A stretch of 64,000 nucleotides of DNA from Aquarana catesbeiana (GCF_042186555.1 NC_133329.1:188763206-188827205); one strand, 5' to 3'; positions 42,901 to 53,809 are shown, counted from the stretch's first letter. The notes: generated by a model not told the origin, from the sequence alone. Numbers and translations are program-made.

Positions 42901-45850
42901 ATGGGGGGGGAGGGTCCAGAGACAGTGATAGCCAGCGCGGAAGATATTCCAGAGGGTAGTATTGGGGGCATTAGTGGTAGGTTAACCAAAGCAAAAAAAC
43001 ACAAGGTGAGTATAGTAGCAAGTCCTAGTTGCAATCTTGAAACACCCAATACGAGGACAATATGCGACCGGTCTAAACTATGTGGCATGTTCACCAATGC
43101 CAGGAGCATGGCGGACAAGATGGGTGAACTAGAGATACTGTTGCACAAGGAGGATTTGGATTTTGTGGGAATTTCAGAGACCTGGTTCAACAGCTCTCAT
43201 GATTGGCTGGCAAACATTCAAGGGTATACCCTATACCGCAAGGATAGAGAGGGTAAAAAAGGGGGAGGGGTATGCCTATATATCAAGAATAATGTACAAG
43301 TGAATGTGAGAGATGACATCACTGAGGGAGCTAGTGAGGAGGTGGAATCCTTATGGGTAGAGCTCCAAAGGGATGAAGCTAAGGGGAAAATAATACTGGG
43401 AGTATGCTATAGGCCCCCTAACCTGAGGGAGGAAGTGGAGACGGATCTCCTATCACAAATTGGATTAGCAGCAAGGATGGGAAGTGTTATCATAATGGGG
43501 GATTTTAATTATGCAGACATAGACTGGGCGGAGGGAACCGCGCATTCATTTAAGGCTCGCCAGTTCCTTAATGTCTTGCAGGACAATTTTATGGGTCAGA
43601 TGGTAGATGCACCAACTAGAAATAAAACATTACTGGATCTACTGATTACCAACAATACAGACCTGATCACAGATGTGGAAATACGGGGCAATTTAGGTAA
43701 CAGCGATCACAGGTCAATTAGTTTCAGTATAAATCACACAAATAGGAAACATGAAGGGAACACAAAGACACTGAATTTCAAAAGAGCCAACTTCCCTAAA
43801 CTACAAACCTTGCTAAAAGGCATAAATTGGGATAAAATATTAGGAACAAAGAATACGGAGGAGAGATGGGTTTGCTTTAAGAGCATATTAAATAAGGGCA
43901 TTAGCCAATGTATCCCATTGGGTAATAAATTTAAAAGAGCGAACAAAAATCCTGGATGGCTTAACTCCTATTACTATGTAAAAATGCATATAAAAGCAAA
44001 GGAGAAGGCCTTCAAAAAATACAAGGTTGAGGGATCATCCTCAGCATTCAGACTTTATAAAGAATGCAATAAGAAATGTAAGGGTGCAAGTAGGACGGCT
44101 AAGATAGAACATGAAAGACACATAGCGGAGGAGAGCAAAAAAAATCCCAAGAAATTCTTTAAGTATGTAAACAGTAAAAAAGGCAGGACAGACCATATTG
44201 GCCCCATAAAGAATGAGGAAGGACATCTGGTTTATTCTTCTCCTCAGTATTCACGAATGAATCGGGGGGCTTCAGTAACCAAAACTGTAGTGTTTATCCT
44301 CATGACACAACACAGGAAGCACCTCCATAGTTAACAGAGGACAGAATTAAAATTAGACTTGAGAAACTTAACATTAATAAATCACCGGGACCAGATGGCT
44401 TGCATCCGAGGGTACTTAGGGAACTCAGTTAGGTGATTGCCAGACCGTTGTTCCTAATTTTTACAGACAGTCTATTGACTGGAATGGTACCAGCTGATTG
44501 GAGAAAAGCCAATGTAGCACCAATATTTAAAAAGGGCCCAAAAAACATCCCTGGGAATTACAGACCAGTTAGCCTAACATTAATAGTATGTAAACTATTG
44601 ATGATAAGGGACTATATACAAGATTTTAGTAATGAGAATGATATCATTAGCAGTAATCAGCATGGATTCATGAAGAATCATTCTTGCCAAACCAATCTAT
44701 TAACCTTCTATGAGGAGGTGAGTTGCCATCTAGATAAAGGAAGGCCCGTAGACGTGGTGTATCTGGATTTTGCAAAAGCATTTGACACAGTTCCCCATAA
44801 ACGTTTACTGTACAAAATAAGGTCCGTTGGCATGGACCATAGGGTGAGTACATGGATTGAAAACTGGCTACAAGGGCATGTTCAGAGGGTGGTGATAAAT
44901 GGGGAGTACTCAGAATGGTCAGGGGTGGGTAGTGGGGTTCCCCAGGGTTCTGTGCTGGGACCAATCCTATTTAATTTGTTTATAAACGACCTGGAGGATG
45001 GGATAAACAGTTCAATCTCTGTATTTGCAGACAATACTAAGCTAAGCAGGGCAATAACTTCTCCGCAGGATGTGGAAACCTTGCAAAAAGACCTGAACAA
45101 ATTAATGGGGTGGGCGACTACATGGCAAATGAGGTTCAATGTAGAAAAATGTAAAATAATGCATTTGGGTGGCAAAAATATGAATGCAATCTATACACTG
45201 GGGGGAGAACCTCTGGGGGAATCTAGGATGGAAAAGGACCTGGGGGTCCTAGTAGATGATAGGCTCAGCAATGGCATGCAATGCCAAGCTGCTGCTAATA
45301 AAGCAAACAGAATATTGGCATGCATTAAAAGGGGGATCAACTCCAGAGATAAAACGATAATTCTCCCGCTCTACAAGACTCTGGTCCGGCCGCACCTGGA
45401 GTATGCTGTCCAGTTCTGGGCACCAGTCCTCAGGAGGGACGTACTGGAAATGGAGCGAGTACAAAGAAGGGCAACAAAGCTAATAAAGGGTCTGGAGGAT
45501 CTTAGTTATGAGGAAAGGTTGCGAGCACTGAACTTATTCTCTCTGGAGAAGAGACGCTTGAGAGGGGATATGATTTCAATTTACAAATACTGTACTGGTG
45601 ACCCCACAATAGGGATAAAACTTTTTCGCAGAAGAGAGTTTAATAAGACTCGTGGCCACTCATTACAATGAGAAGAAAAGAGGTTTAACCTTAAACTACG
45701 TAGAGGGTTCTTTACTGTAAGAGCGGCAAGGATGTGGAATTCCCTTCCACAGGCGGTGGTCTCAGTGGGGAGCATTGATAGCTTCAAGAAACTATTAGAT
45801 AATCACCTGAATGACCGCAACATACAGGGATATGTAATTAAATACTGACA
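42901..45850 (+). pseudogene. CR1 ORF2: endonuclease and reverse transcriptase (inactivated)
   Basis: First open part 42,901-44,334: APE endonuclease with KLCGMFTNARSMADKMGELE, GISETWF, GGVCLYIKN, VIIMGDFNYADIDW and GNSDHRSISF. After stops and a frame change at about 44,250-44,432 the RT runs 44,433-45,671: ADWRKANVAPIFKKG, NYRPVSL, VYLDFAKAFDTVPHKRLLYK (Asp), SGVPQGSVLGPILFNLFIND and VFADNTKLSRA. The catalytic FADD box reads FADN (AAT at 45,033-45,035), which removes an essential Asp. The C-terminal part has YEERLRALNLFSLEKRRLRG, ends early with TGA, and further CR1 frame follows to about 45,850. Confidence 0.92.
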
Positions 45851-45924
45851 CATAATCACACACATAGGTTGGACTTGATGGACTTGTGTCTTTTTTCAAC
45901 CTCACCTACTATGTAACTATGTAA

Positions 45925-46289
45925 GTGATTGAGGCATGAGGTGTGTGTATGAATTAGAAAATGGATGGTAATATTTTTTATGTGTTTTATATGAGAATGC
46001 CTGTGTGTAATGTGTAGATGATTATGGTGTGTCCTGTTTCTTTATATTGGCAGCTTGTGTACTTACCCTGAGGAGTATTGGGCCGCTGTTTTCTGCCAGA
46101 AGATGGTGCTGGAGGGATACGGTTCGGGCTTTCTGTTGAAGATGGAAGAAAGAGTCAAGGTAATGTTCAAGATAAAGTTATAAAGGGTCCCAGCAAGTTG
46201 CAGGTAAAAGGGCAAACTGCTCATAAAGGTTTTTTTCCTTTTACCAGGGGACTGGGATATGGTACTGTTGGTATACTATTGCAGTAAAC
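45925..46289. other. Host intron around exon 5
   Basis: Begins with the tail of the 832-bp duplication (GTGATTGAGGCATGAGG...). Flanks of exon 5 match flanks of exon 4 (46,810-47,060), showing a tandem duplication of exon plus intron. Confidence 0.7.
46067..46132 (-). CDS. Exon 5 of Myb/SANT-like gene (66 nt)
   Basis: Acceptor TTCAACAG, donor GTAAGT. It encodes ESPNRIPPAPSSGRKQRPN and then TPQ. Symmetric phase-1 exon like exon 4, so its duplication or skipping preserves the frame. Confidence 0.65.
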
Positions 46290-46596
46290 CTTTGAAGCGG
46301 TTTTATACCTGCAAAAAAATAAAAAATAAAAACCTGTAAAGCAAAGAAATATTTACCTTCTAACGAAACGTCGGCATCGCGTCATGGTCAGCACCGAGGG
46401 AGCTAATTTCCAGCAAGGAGCTCTGATTTTCTCTGACTTCAGAGTGCATGCGTCACCGACATCAGCGGCTGCATGCAGGGTGAATATCTCCTAAACCGTA
46501 CAGGTTTAGGAGATATTAATTTTACCTACAGGTAAGCCTTATTATAGGCTTACCTGTAGGTAAAAAAGTGCTAAAGAGCTATACAACCACTTTAAA
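46290..46596. repeat. MITE, same family as 134-655
   Basis: Degenerate left end TTGAAGCGGTTTTATA, right end TACAACCACTTTAAA. Inner hairpins TATCTCCTAAACCGTACAGG / TTTAGGAGATA and TTTTACCTACAGGTAAGCC / GGCTTACCTGTAGGTAAAA. Confidence 0.75.
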
Positions 46597-47327
46597 TCAG
46601 GGGCATTAAATTAAAATTCATTCAAACAAAATAAAAATTCAGAAAAAAGTTTCATTGCGGCAGAGTTCTGAATCACATCTTTGTGCTATAAATTAATCTA
46701 TCACATAACAGCCGCTCTCTTTTATTTCCCAATCCAATGATTACATCAGTTCCCTCAGTCCCCCTTCATATCGCAATCCCCCTTCACATCACAGTTTCCC
46801 CTTCACAGTAGTGTTCTAAAGGTATGAGGTGTCATGTTTGTATGAATTTGAAAATTGATCTTTTATGTGTATGACATGATAATGCCTGTGTGTAAATAAT
46901 GTGCAGATAGATGAATGATGATGATGGTGTTGGTGGTGTGTCCTGTTTCTTACCAGCTTATGTACTTACCCTGAGGAGCAATGGTCCTGCCAGAAGATGA
47001 CGCTGGAGGGCCCGGAATACAGCTTTCTGCTAAAGACGGAAAAAAAGGCAAGAGTCAAAGTAATGTTCAAGAAAAAGTCAACAGCTTTATTTATTATTTT
47101 TGCCTGGTATATGTTGTACAACAACATTTTTGATTATCAAAGCGGTTATTCACAAAAAAGTGCACTGAGGTGAATTAATTTGCACTGGAACTGTAAAATC
47201 TAATCTGAAGTTGCTGATGTGTTAAAACAGATGCTTCATTTCTGGGCAAATTTTTAATTACCAAAAGATTTTTGTGAATAGACTTTCACATATAATTTAC
47301 TACAGCCCCCATAATCATACTATCAGG
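46597..47327. other. Intron sequence around exon 4
   Basis: Besides exon 4 (46,970-47,026) no other coding sequence. CCCTTCACATCACAGTTTCC near 46,785 is repeated near 48,085. Confidence 0.5.
46970..47026 (-). CDS. Exon 4 of Myb/SANT-like gene (57 nt), duplicate of exon 5
   Basis: Acceptor TTTAGCAG (a tandem NAGNAG choice, both in frame), donor GTAAGT. It encodes ESCIPGPPASSSGRTIAPQ. It is clearly homologous to exon 5, with matching intron flanks. Confidence 0.65.
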
Positions 47328-48045
47328 GCTCAAAATTTAAAGTCCTGAGCTACTAGCCAGGCCTCAAGGGTTACTCGCCAACAGTTGCCCCACCCAACCC
47401 TGACCTTGCCCCACCCCTAAACACGCCCTCATAAATAATCTCATGAAATTACACTTAAATGTTTTATGCAGAATTAAATTATAAAAATAAATATTAACAA
47501 CAACTTTATCCGTGCCCACCAATGCAGCCTGTGCCCACCAATGAAGCCTGTGTCCACCAATGCAGCCTCTGCCCACCAATGCAGCCTACCTGTGCAAGGG
47601 AGGAGAGGAACAGGAGAGCCGCCTGGATGATCAGAGTGCAGGGAACACAGCAATAACAGCTTTCATTTCAATTGCTGTGTTCCCGCTGCTCAATCACATA
47701 CAGCCCCGCCCCCTGGCCGGGGAACTTTAATTGACAGATCACCTGTCCTGGGATTGGACAGGTGATCTGTCTATCAAAGTCCAGGAGGAGGGGATGTATG
47801 TGGCAGTGTGCGGTGGGGAACACGGCAATGTGAAATGAAAGCTGTTATCGCTGTGTTCCCTGAGCTCTGGTCATCGGGGCGGCTCTCCTCTCTCTTCCCC
47901 CCTGCGATCACTGGGAGAAGGACTCCCATTCAACCCAGGCTGTCGGCGGTGCTCGCCCCCCTGCTCCCAGCCCTTCCTCGCCAGCCCTCAAAATCTACTC
48001 GCAAAATGTGAGCAGGCAAGTGGAATTTTTGAGTGGTGCATACTA
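47328..48045. repeat. Fold-back element
   Basis: Outer ends GGGCTCAAAATTTAAAG.. and ..GGAATTTTTGAGTGG are inverted. Inner arms: 47,600-47,737 pairs with 47,775-47,905 around GACAGATCACCTGTCC / GGACAGGTGATCTGTC. A short four-copy CCCACCAATGCAGCCTGTG repeat is at 47,515-47,590. Confidence 0.7.
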
Positions 48046-48329
48046 CTATACCCCCCCTCTTGAGTTTCCTCAGTCCCCCTTCACATCACAGTTTCCCCTT
48101 CACAGTCGTGTTCTGATCTGAAACCCCTTCACAATGGTATCTTTTCCCCCACATTCACAGCACCTGAGCACAGCTGTGTTCTCTGTCCCCCCCTTCACAT
48201 CTTCACCCCTTGCAACTCGATACTCCTTCACATACACAACCCTCCGCAGCTCTGCCCCCCGTCACAATACAGCCTCCACAGCTCTGCCCCTTCCTACCTT
48301 GGTTGGGCACACAGAACCGGAGACACAGA

Positions 48330-48490
48330 ACCACTGAATAGTGGGCGAGAGCAGGAGTTGCTGAAGTTAACCAGCAGGTGATTGGTTGTTAGGGCTGCTT
48401 AGCAACCAATCACCTGCTGGTTAACTTTGAAAGTTCTCTTCAGCTGCTCCATTCCCGCCCACTATTCAGCGCTGCTGTGTCTTCGGCTCT
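48330..48490. repeat. Fold-back repeat
   Basis: GAATAGTGGGCGAGAGCAGG ... GTTAACCAGCAGGTGATTGG is mirrored by CCAATCACCTGCTGGTTAAC ... CCCGCCCACTATTC. One hairpin of about 160 bp, in an intron. Confidence 0.85.
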
Positions 48491-48699
48491 GTTTGCAGAA
48501 CGTTTCTGCCTCCTGCTCTCCGCTGTGATAGTGACAGTTGAGGAGACAGAACCGACACCTAAATGGCTGGACTATGACGGTCCGGATGGCACAGTGACTT
48601 GGTCCACATCCGGCCCACAGTCCGCCATTTAGTGATGCCTGTTTTAAATGTTAAATAGAAGTTCATTATACCTATATATCCTTTGTGTTAGGTACTCAC

Positions 48700-48750
48700 C
48701 AGAATATTGATAGGATGTGCTTGGAGCTGATCGCTCTACAGATGATGTTG
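48700..48750 (-). CDS. Exon 3 of Myb/SANT-like gene (51 nt)
   Basis: Acceptor AAATCGAG, donor GTGAGT at 48,699. It encodes TSSVERSAPSTSYQYS, and both boundaries fit the neighbours in phase 1. It is too short to stand alone; the phase match is the support. Confidence 0.6.
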
Positions 48751-48873
48751 CTCGATTTGGAAAACATATATGTAAAAAAAAAAAAAAAAGTCATACATGC
48801 GTAGTAATAAAAAATAAGAGCTTGAAACAACCATACAACTGCAATATATAATGATATATTTCATTTTACTCAC

Positions 48874-49046
48874 CACCAGCTCTCTGATGTGGACACCTGT
48901 TGCTGAATCCAGGGACATCCTCTGCCAGAAGGCCATCTCTTAGCTCTGCCTCCCATTCTCGAAATTTAACAGGCTTTCCTCCAATGTTTTCTCCTAGTAG
49001 AAGCTTCTCCATCTTTTTGTTAACCGTTGACCGACAATCATAGAAC
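48874..49046 (-). CDS. Exon 2 of Myb/SANT-like gene
   Basis: Acceptor TTCATTTGCAG at 49,047; donor GTGAGT from 48,873. With the AG carried over from exon 1 it encodes R-FYDCRSTVNKKMEKLLLGE, then a lysine/glutamate-rich segment ending HQRAGG. This completes the third helix region and the linker. The frame is open. Confidence 0.75.
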
Positions 49047-49147
49047 CTGCAAATGAAAATAAACATTATTAATTACATAAATTAAAAACCAAAGAGATTT
49101 ATTTTTTCTAAAAAAAAAAAAAACTTTCATTTCACATAGTGATGGTT

Positions 49148-49150
49148 ATA

Positions 49151-49230
<80 letters not shown>

Positions 49231-49240
49231 TACACGTTAC
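49148..49240. repeat. (AT)n/(CA)n microsatellite
   Basis: TATATATATGTG, then a long AT run, then ACACACACATACAC. Confidence 0.95.
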
Positions 49241-49385
49241 AATATTTCCATGTATTTAACTGTTCTTCATGTGGCTGTGCCAAATAAATATTTTTGTTAA
49301 GCTGAACTTTTTATTGACTACCGCACTGTGTATTTTTTACATAGTGTGTGTTCTAAGAGTGAAAGAATATTAGAATAATAATTAC

Positions 49386-49627
49386 CTGTGTCTGACGCCA
49401 GTGGTGGGCCTGCGAAACTTGGAGACCGCATTCACAGAGTCCTGGACTCATCCCCAGGCTGCTGTCTTCTCAGATGTTGGCACGGATTGGCTGAAGAGTG
49501 TCAGTTTTTCTGTTAAAACTGCAGCAACCAATGCAGCATTCTCCTCTTTGGTATATACGGGTCCCCTTGATCTCTGTCTCTTGGTTCGCTGCCTCTGCTG
49601 CACATCTGAGTCCGCACTCTCTGACAT
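49386..49627 (-). pseudogene. Exon 1: Myb/SANT-like domain, interrupted by TGA
   Basis: The chosen start (ATG at 49,627) gives MSESADSDVQQ then basic residues, before the Myb_DNA-bind_5-like stretch VYTKEENAALVAAVLTEKL. After EKTAAWG comes TGA (49,450-49,448). The frame then resumes as VQDSVNAVSKFRRPTTGVRH to a GTAATT donor at 49,385. A CGA to TGA change at a CpG explains the stop most simply. Upstream the same frame stays open through the GA-rich minisatellite to 50,035; that part is taken as repeat, not protein. Confidence 0.75.
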
Positions 49628-49689
49628 AGAAGGGGACACATGTCTCCTTTCTTGGCCATTCTCCCGCTCCACTAAACCTCCATGCTCCC

Positions 49690-50060
49690 TTCCATGCCTC
49701 GGCTTCACTCTGCGCCTCCGTTCACCCCCTCTCCTCTCCCCTCCATGTCTCTCCTCCCCTCTACGCCTCCTTCTCTTCCCTCCACGCCTCCTCTCCCCTC
49801 CTCGCCTCTCCTCCACTTCATGCTTCTCCTCCAATTCAGGCCTCCCCTCCACTCCTCCCCTCCGATCCCTGCCTCCCCTCCACGCCTCCCCTCCGATCCC
49901 TGCCTCTCCTCCCCTCCATGCCTCCCCTCCCCGCCTCTCCTCCAATCCCTGCCTCCCCTCCCCTCCACGCCTCTCCTCCGATCCCTTCCTCTCCTCCACT
50001 CCACTCCTCTGCTCCACTTCATGCCTCCCCTCCACTCCACTCCACTCCTCCCCTCCCCTC
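49690..50060. repeat. CT-rich minisatellite upstream of the Myb/SANT-like gene
   Basis: Tandem units of CCTCCCCTCC(A/G)(A/T)GCCTCTCCT type; on the minus strand a polypurine tract of about 370 bp just 5' of the probable start codon. Open frames here (Arg/Gly/Glu-rich) are artefacts. Confidence 0.9.
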
Positions 50061-50289
50061 CACTCTCAGTCACACCAACAACTCTCACATCAACACACTG
50101 ACTAACACCAACATTCTCACTCACAAGACTCACACATCCATTCTTACGCCCAGACATTCTAATTGCAAAAAAAAATACCAAACCACCACACAAAAACAAC
50201 CACAAAATCTAACAATCCCACTCTGCTCTGCTCTCTGCTCCTCCCTTGCCAAACCACTGTACACCCTCTCAAAATGGCATCCAGGGGCG

Positions 50290-50890
50290 GAGGCTATAGC
50301 CGCGTGTCGAAAACGAAAGTAAATTACGAGATTTCGAATAATTACGAATAACCGCGATGTACTTACGAAAGTACGAATCCATTAAACACGTTAGTAGCTA
50401 GCGTAGCTCCATTCTGACATATTACGTAAAATTACGATTTATGCTCCGATTACGAATCTATGAAAACAATGTTACGAAAGTACGAATAAATGAGTCAGTC
50501 AATCCCACGAAAGTACGAATTACAAAATTACGACGAGTAGTGTTTCGAATAAACGGAAAATGTATTCTAACGAAAGTACGAATGTAATTAAATCTACGAA
50601 AGTGGGATTTTCAAATCAACAGAAATTAGACTCAGGGAAATACGAATCATTTCAAATTAACGAAAATATAGCTCTTACGAAAATACGAACGCGCTCGAAT
50701 ATGAATGAAATATAACAAAAATACGATTTTCAAATCAACGAATATCAAACTAACGGAAATACGAATCAACAAAAAAAATAACGCTTACGAAAATACGAAC
50801 AAGTCCGAATCCGAAAACCCACGTCTTACAAAATTACGAATCGTTACGAATCAACGGAAACGAACAGATACTAAACGAAACTAAACAAAT
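50290..50890. repeat. ACGAA-rich array (TTACGAAAGTACGAAT-like)
   Basis: I count about 24 ACGAA words in about 600 bp, often as TTACGAAARTACGAAT. It ends at ACGAAACTAAACAAATTTTTC. CpG is abundant, unlike the flanks. It is not a clean tandem repeat. No coding sequence. Confidence 0.7.
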
Positions 50891-52205
50891 TTTTCTGATA
50901 TGCACATGTCTAGTCAAATCTGCTTTTATCGCATCTATGAGGGGTGGTAAATTAGCTATAAACAAGTCACAAGGATCAGCTGTTAAACTAATACCTAAAT
51001 AGGAAAAGGGGCCATCTGTCACTTAAAAGGAAAAGAGTCCTCCATCACCTTTCTCTCCTCCCGGGGGGGCATTAAGAGCATAATTACTGATTTGCCCATT
51101 TTAATCTTAAAATTTGAGGTTGTGAAATCTCTACAACTCACTTAAAAGGTTATATTGTAATATTGTGCTCTAAATCCAGAGCGATCTGCAATGACAGACA
51201 CTGATTTTGATCCCCTCCAGATATGCAATCATCTGATCTCTGCGCCTCTGTGTGGCCTCAGCTGGTTCCTCAGCTCTCAAATGGTAATGCTAAAAATCTC
51301 GGAACTGCTTGGCAGCTTAGGAAGGGAAATAAAGTTTATCCCCATGAATATAAGGTACCTGTGCACTGCCAGATTTGCACCTAAGGGCACTAGCTAACAT
51401 GCATCCACATTTGTTGCCCTGCTCATAAAATTTATGGGCAACAAAGCACAATTTCTGTTGGATCTGTGTGTCTAGAAACTGTTTAAGTCACCTCCGCATC
51501 TCCACCAACTGGCTACCGACCTATGGATCATTCCCTTGCTTATGGCGATGAGAGACATCTGTAATCTGAGATAATAAGCTGGACACCTCAGATTTCAACA
51601 GTTTCTTTAAGGAGGATGCCTTTGCAATAAACACCCCCTTATGGGCTTCACAAATAACCCTCTTGGAAGCCACCCTCGTGTAATTTTCCATGAAATACCG
51701 CTGCAGCGTGGTGTGTTTCGATCCTGTCACTGCTACATCATCTAAGAGATTTTTATTAATATGCCATGCCCAGGGCTAATTCGAAGGAGGGGCGACCACC
51801 AACCTCACAGGGCCATGATCTGAAAGAGTAATTGGATGGATAGTGGTAGAGAGTACTCTGTCTAAGTATCCCTGGTCAACCAGAAGCATATCTATATGGG
51901 AATACGTCTGATGTACCTAGGAAGAGTAGGAAAAATCTTTATCAGTAACATGAAAAATCCACCAACTATCAATCGGAGAACCTGAAGGGATTAAGAAAGA
52001 TGCTTCTGAGCAGCTATGGGCAGGGTAGCCTTGCCAGAGGAGGTGTCTATACAGGGATCCATACAGAAAATAAAATCTCCGCCCATAATCAGGGTCATTG
52101 GCTTTGTCCCGATTCCTATCTAGGAAAGTCACCTGTTCAGAATTTGGGGCCTTTGACCATAATGTATTGGCCATTGGGATCTTCCAAATGCTTCTATAGT
52201 GTCCC
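50890..52205 (-). pseudogene. Degenerate L1 ORF2 fragments (antisense)
   Basis: On the minus strand, RT-like FSYLGISLTADPCDLFIANL near 51,000, upstream parts around 51,521-51,730 (YTRVASKRVICEAHKGVFIA), and endonuclease-like FLDRNRDKANDPDYGRRFYF around 52,100. Many frameshifts and a gap between endonuclease and RT parts. An old L1 remnant from a different copy than 15,032-39,524. Confidence 0.65.
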
Positions 52206-52695
52206 TGATCACTAGCCACCCTAATACACTGTCACTCTGGAGACACTGTATGCCAGTGCAGCCTGCCAGTGTCCCTGATTGCTGGCCACACAGAACAATG
52301 TCACCATGCCAGTGCAGTCAGCCAGAGTGCCTCTGATCACCACTAAACAAGTCACAGTATCATCATGGCAGTGTAGCCAGCAACAGTGCTCCTGATCACT
52401 GCCACATCAGTCCCAGTGTCACCAGGCCAGCGTAAGGCAGCAACCGCGTTCCTGATTGCTGCCACACCAGTCCAACTGTTACCAAATTAGTGCAGGCAGC
52501 AACAGCATTTCTGGTCCTTACCACACCAGTTGCAGTGTCATCAGATTGGTGTAAGCCAGCAACAGAGTTCTGGATTGCCACCACATCAGTTGTATTGTCA
52601 CCAGATCTGTGTAAGCGAACAAAAGTGTTCTTGATCACTGCCACACCAGTCCCGCTGTCAGCCTGTCACCAGACCAATGTGTCATGGTATTGATA
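52195..52695. repeat. Minisatellite, units of about 65 bp
   Basis: Repeats of AGCAACAG(T/C)G(T/C)TCCTGAT(C/T)(A/G)CTGCCACA-CCAGT...GTGTCACCAG, at least seven diverged copies. Confidence 0.85.
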
Positions 52696-53429
52696 CATAG
52701 AATCTATCAATCATATAAAATATACAACCAGTGAATAATGCTCAAAACAAAATGGGCTTTTCCCAAGAGAAGGGAAACTTTGGATGAACTGTCCCAGCAG
52801 GCAGAAAGTGGGCTAATTAGCCTGTAAACACTCTTGTGTACAGAACAAAGTCCCAGACAATGAATTCACACAGCCTCAACCAGAGAGAACATTAACATTA
52901 ACATTTACCAAGACTTCCAGCATCATAAATGTTTATTGTGAAGACATAGTGTATGCTTAATTGAATTATAAGGGGAACAGAACATCTGGACAAAATGAGA
53001 TTATTTTCATGTTTGCAAAACTTCAACACTTAACCGGGACAACAATTCCTCCATTCAGGAGATTCATCCATGTTTGCACCTAATAAAGGCTCGGTTCACA
53101 CTGCTGCAACATGGGATATGATTTGTAAGACCCCAAGTTGCATGACATGTCAAATTGAATGTTTCCCTATGAGTCTTAACTGAAACTACATAAGTCGCTC
53201 CGACTTTAGGAAAGGTTTCTAAACTACTTTGGTCTGACTTGGATGTGATTTCAGCCCTTGTACAGGCTACTAAATATTAATTGACTACCCACATTGTTCT
53301 GAGCTTGAGAAGATTCCACAGAGAGATTTTTTTTTAAGAACAAACAATTTGAGACTAATCACAGGACAGTTTGATACAAAGGGAACATTTAGGTAAATTT
53401 TGCTCTAATATGGTATGCAACCAAATCAT
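52696..53429. other. No recognisable gene
   Basis: AT-rich; nothing assigned. Confidence 0.4.
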
Positions 53430-53785
53430 GATATTGCCTAGAGGCGTATCTATAAACTCCAGTGCAAGAAGCCATGAAGGGCCCCTGACCCGTAGTAAGA
53501 TGGGGCAGGGCCGGAGTGGCCTACCGGGATACCAGGAAATTTCCCGGTAGGCCACCTGCCCTGGGGCCGCTTTGAGTTGCGGCTGCAGCGCTCCATTCTT
53601 TCCCTCTCTCCTCCCCCTCCTGTGTATCACAGAGCTGGCTGGGTCTGTGTCTGGCGGCCGTGCTGTAACAAGGTCCCGCCCCCCCTAGACCAGCTCGTGT
53701 AATAGTAGATTGGATCAGTGTTCCACCTATCACACGACCCAGTCTAGGGGGGCAGGACCTTGTTACAGCGCGGCCGCCGAGATGC
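53430..53785. repeat. Fold-back repeat
   Basis: CTGTAACAAGGTCCCGCCCC...AGACCAGCTCGTGT (from 53,661) is mirrored by ACACGACCCAGTCTAGG...CAGGACCTTGTTACAG (to 53,768). The outer part begins GAGGCGTATCTATAAACTCC, similar to 3,403. Confidence 0.75.
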
Positions 53786-53809
53786 CCGCTGTGTGTGTGT
53801 TACCAGGTG

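Larger units (their letters stand above)
41103..45924 (+). mobile_element. Near full-length CR1 LINE
   Basis: 5' UTR with a duplicated segment, ORF1 (41,917-42,897) and ORF2 (42,901 to about 45,850), and the characteristic CR1 3' end GGACTTGATGGACTTGTGTC followed by CTATGTAACTATGTAA. CR1 ends in short octamer-like repeats rather than poly(A). The uninterrupted paralogue at 40,180 shows the insertion point inside GTGGAGAAGTGATTGAGG, with AAGT possibly duplicated. ORF2 is broken. Confidence 0.93.
13764..49627 (-). pseudogene. Six-exon Myb/SANT-like (NAIF1/MYPOP-like) gene with nonsense mutation
   Basis: Six minus-strand exons (49,627-49,386; 49,046-48,874; 48,750-48,700; 47,026-46,970; 46,132-46,067; 14,257-13,764) have AG acceptors and GT donors, and the phase fits at each junction (exon 1 ends in phase 2, all later ones in phase 1). 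The product would be about 325 residues: a Myb/SANT-like DNA-binding domain of the type in Harbinger-derived NAIF1-like proteins, a Ser/Pro-rich middle and a C-terminal coiled coil. Exon 1 has a TGA at 49,450-49,448 inside the Myb domain. The last intron is 31.8 kb and is mostly transposons. Either a host gene with a recently mutated allele, or one decayed member of a TE-derived family; the exon set looks like a host gene. Confidence 0.75.

Noticed and set aside
49448..50035. 195-codon Arg/Gly/Glu-rich protein as the true N-terminus of the Myb/SANT-like gene
   Set aside because: The first 136 codons are a purine-rich minisatellite and spacer; ATG at 49,627 gives a normal N-terminus for this family.
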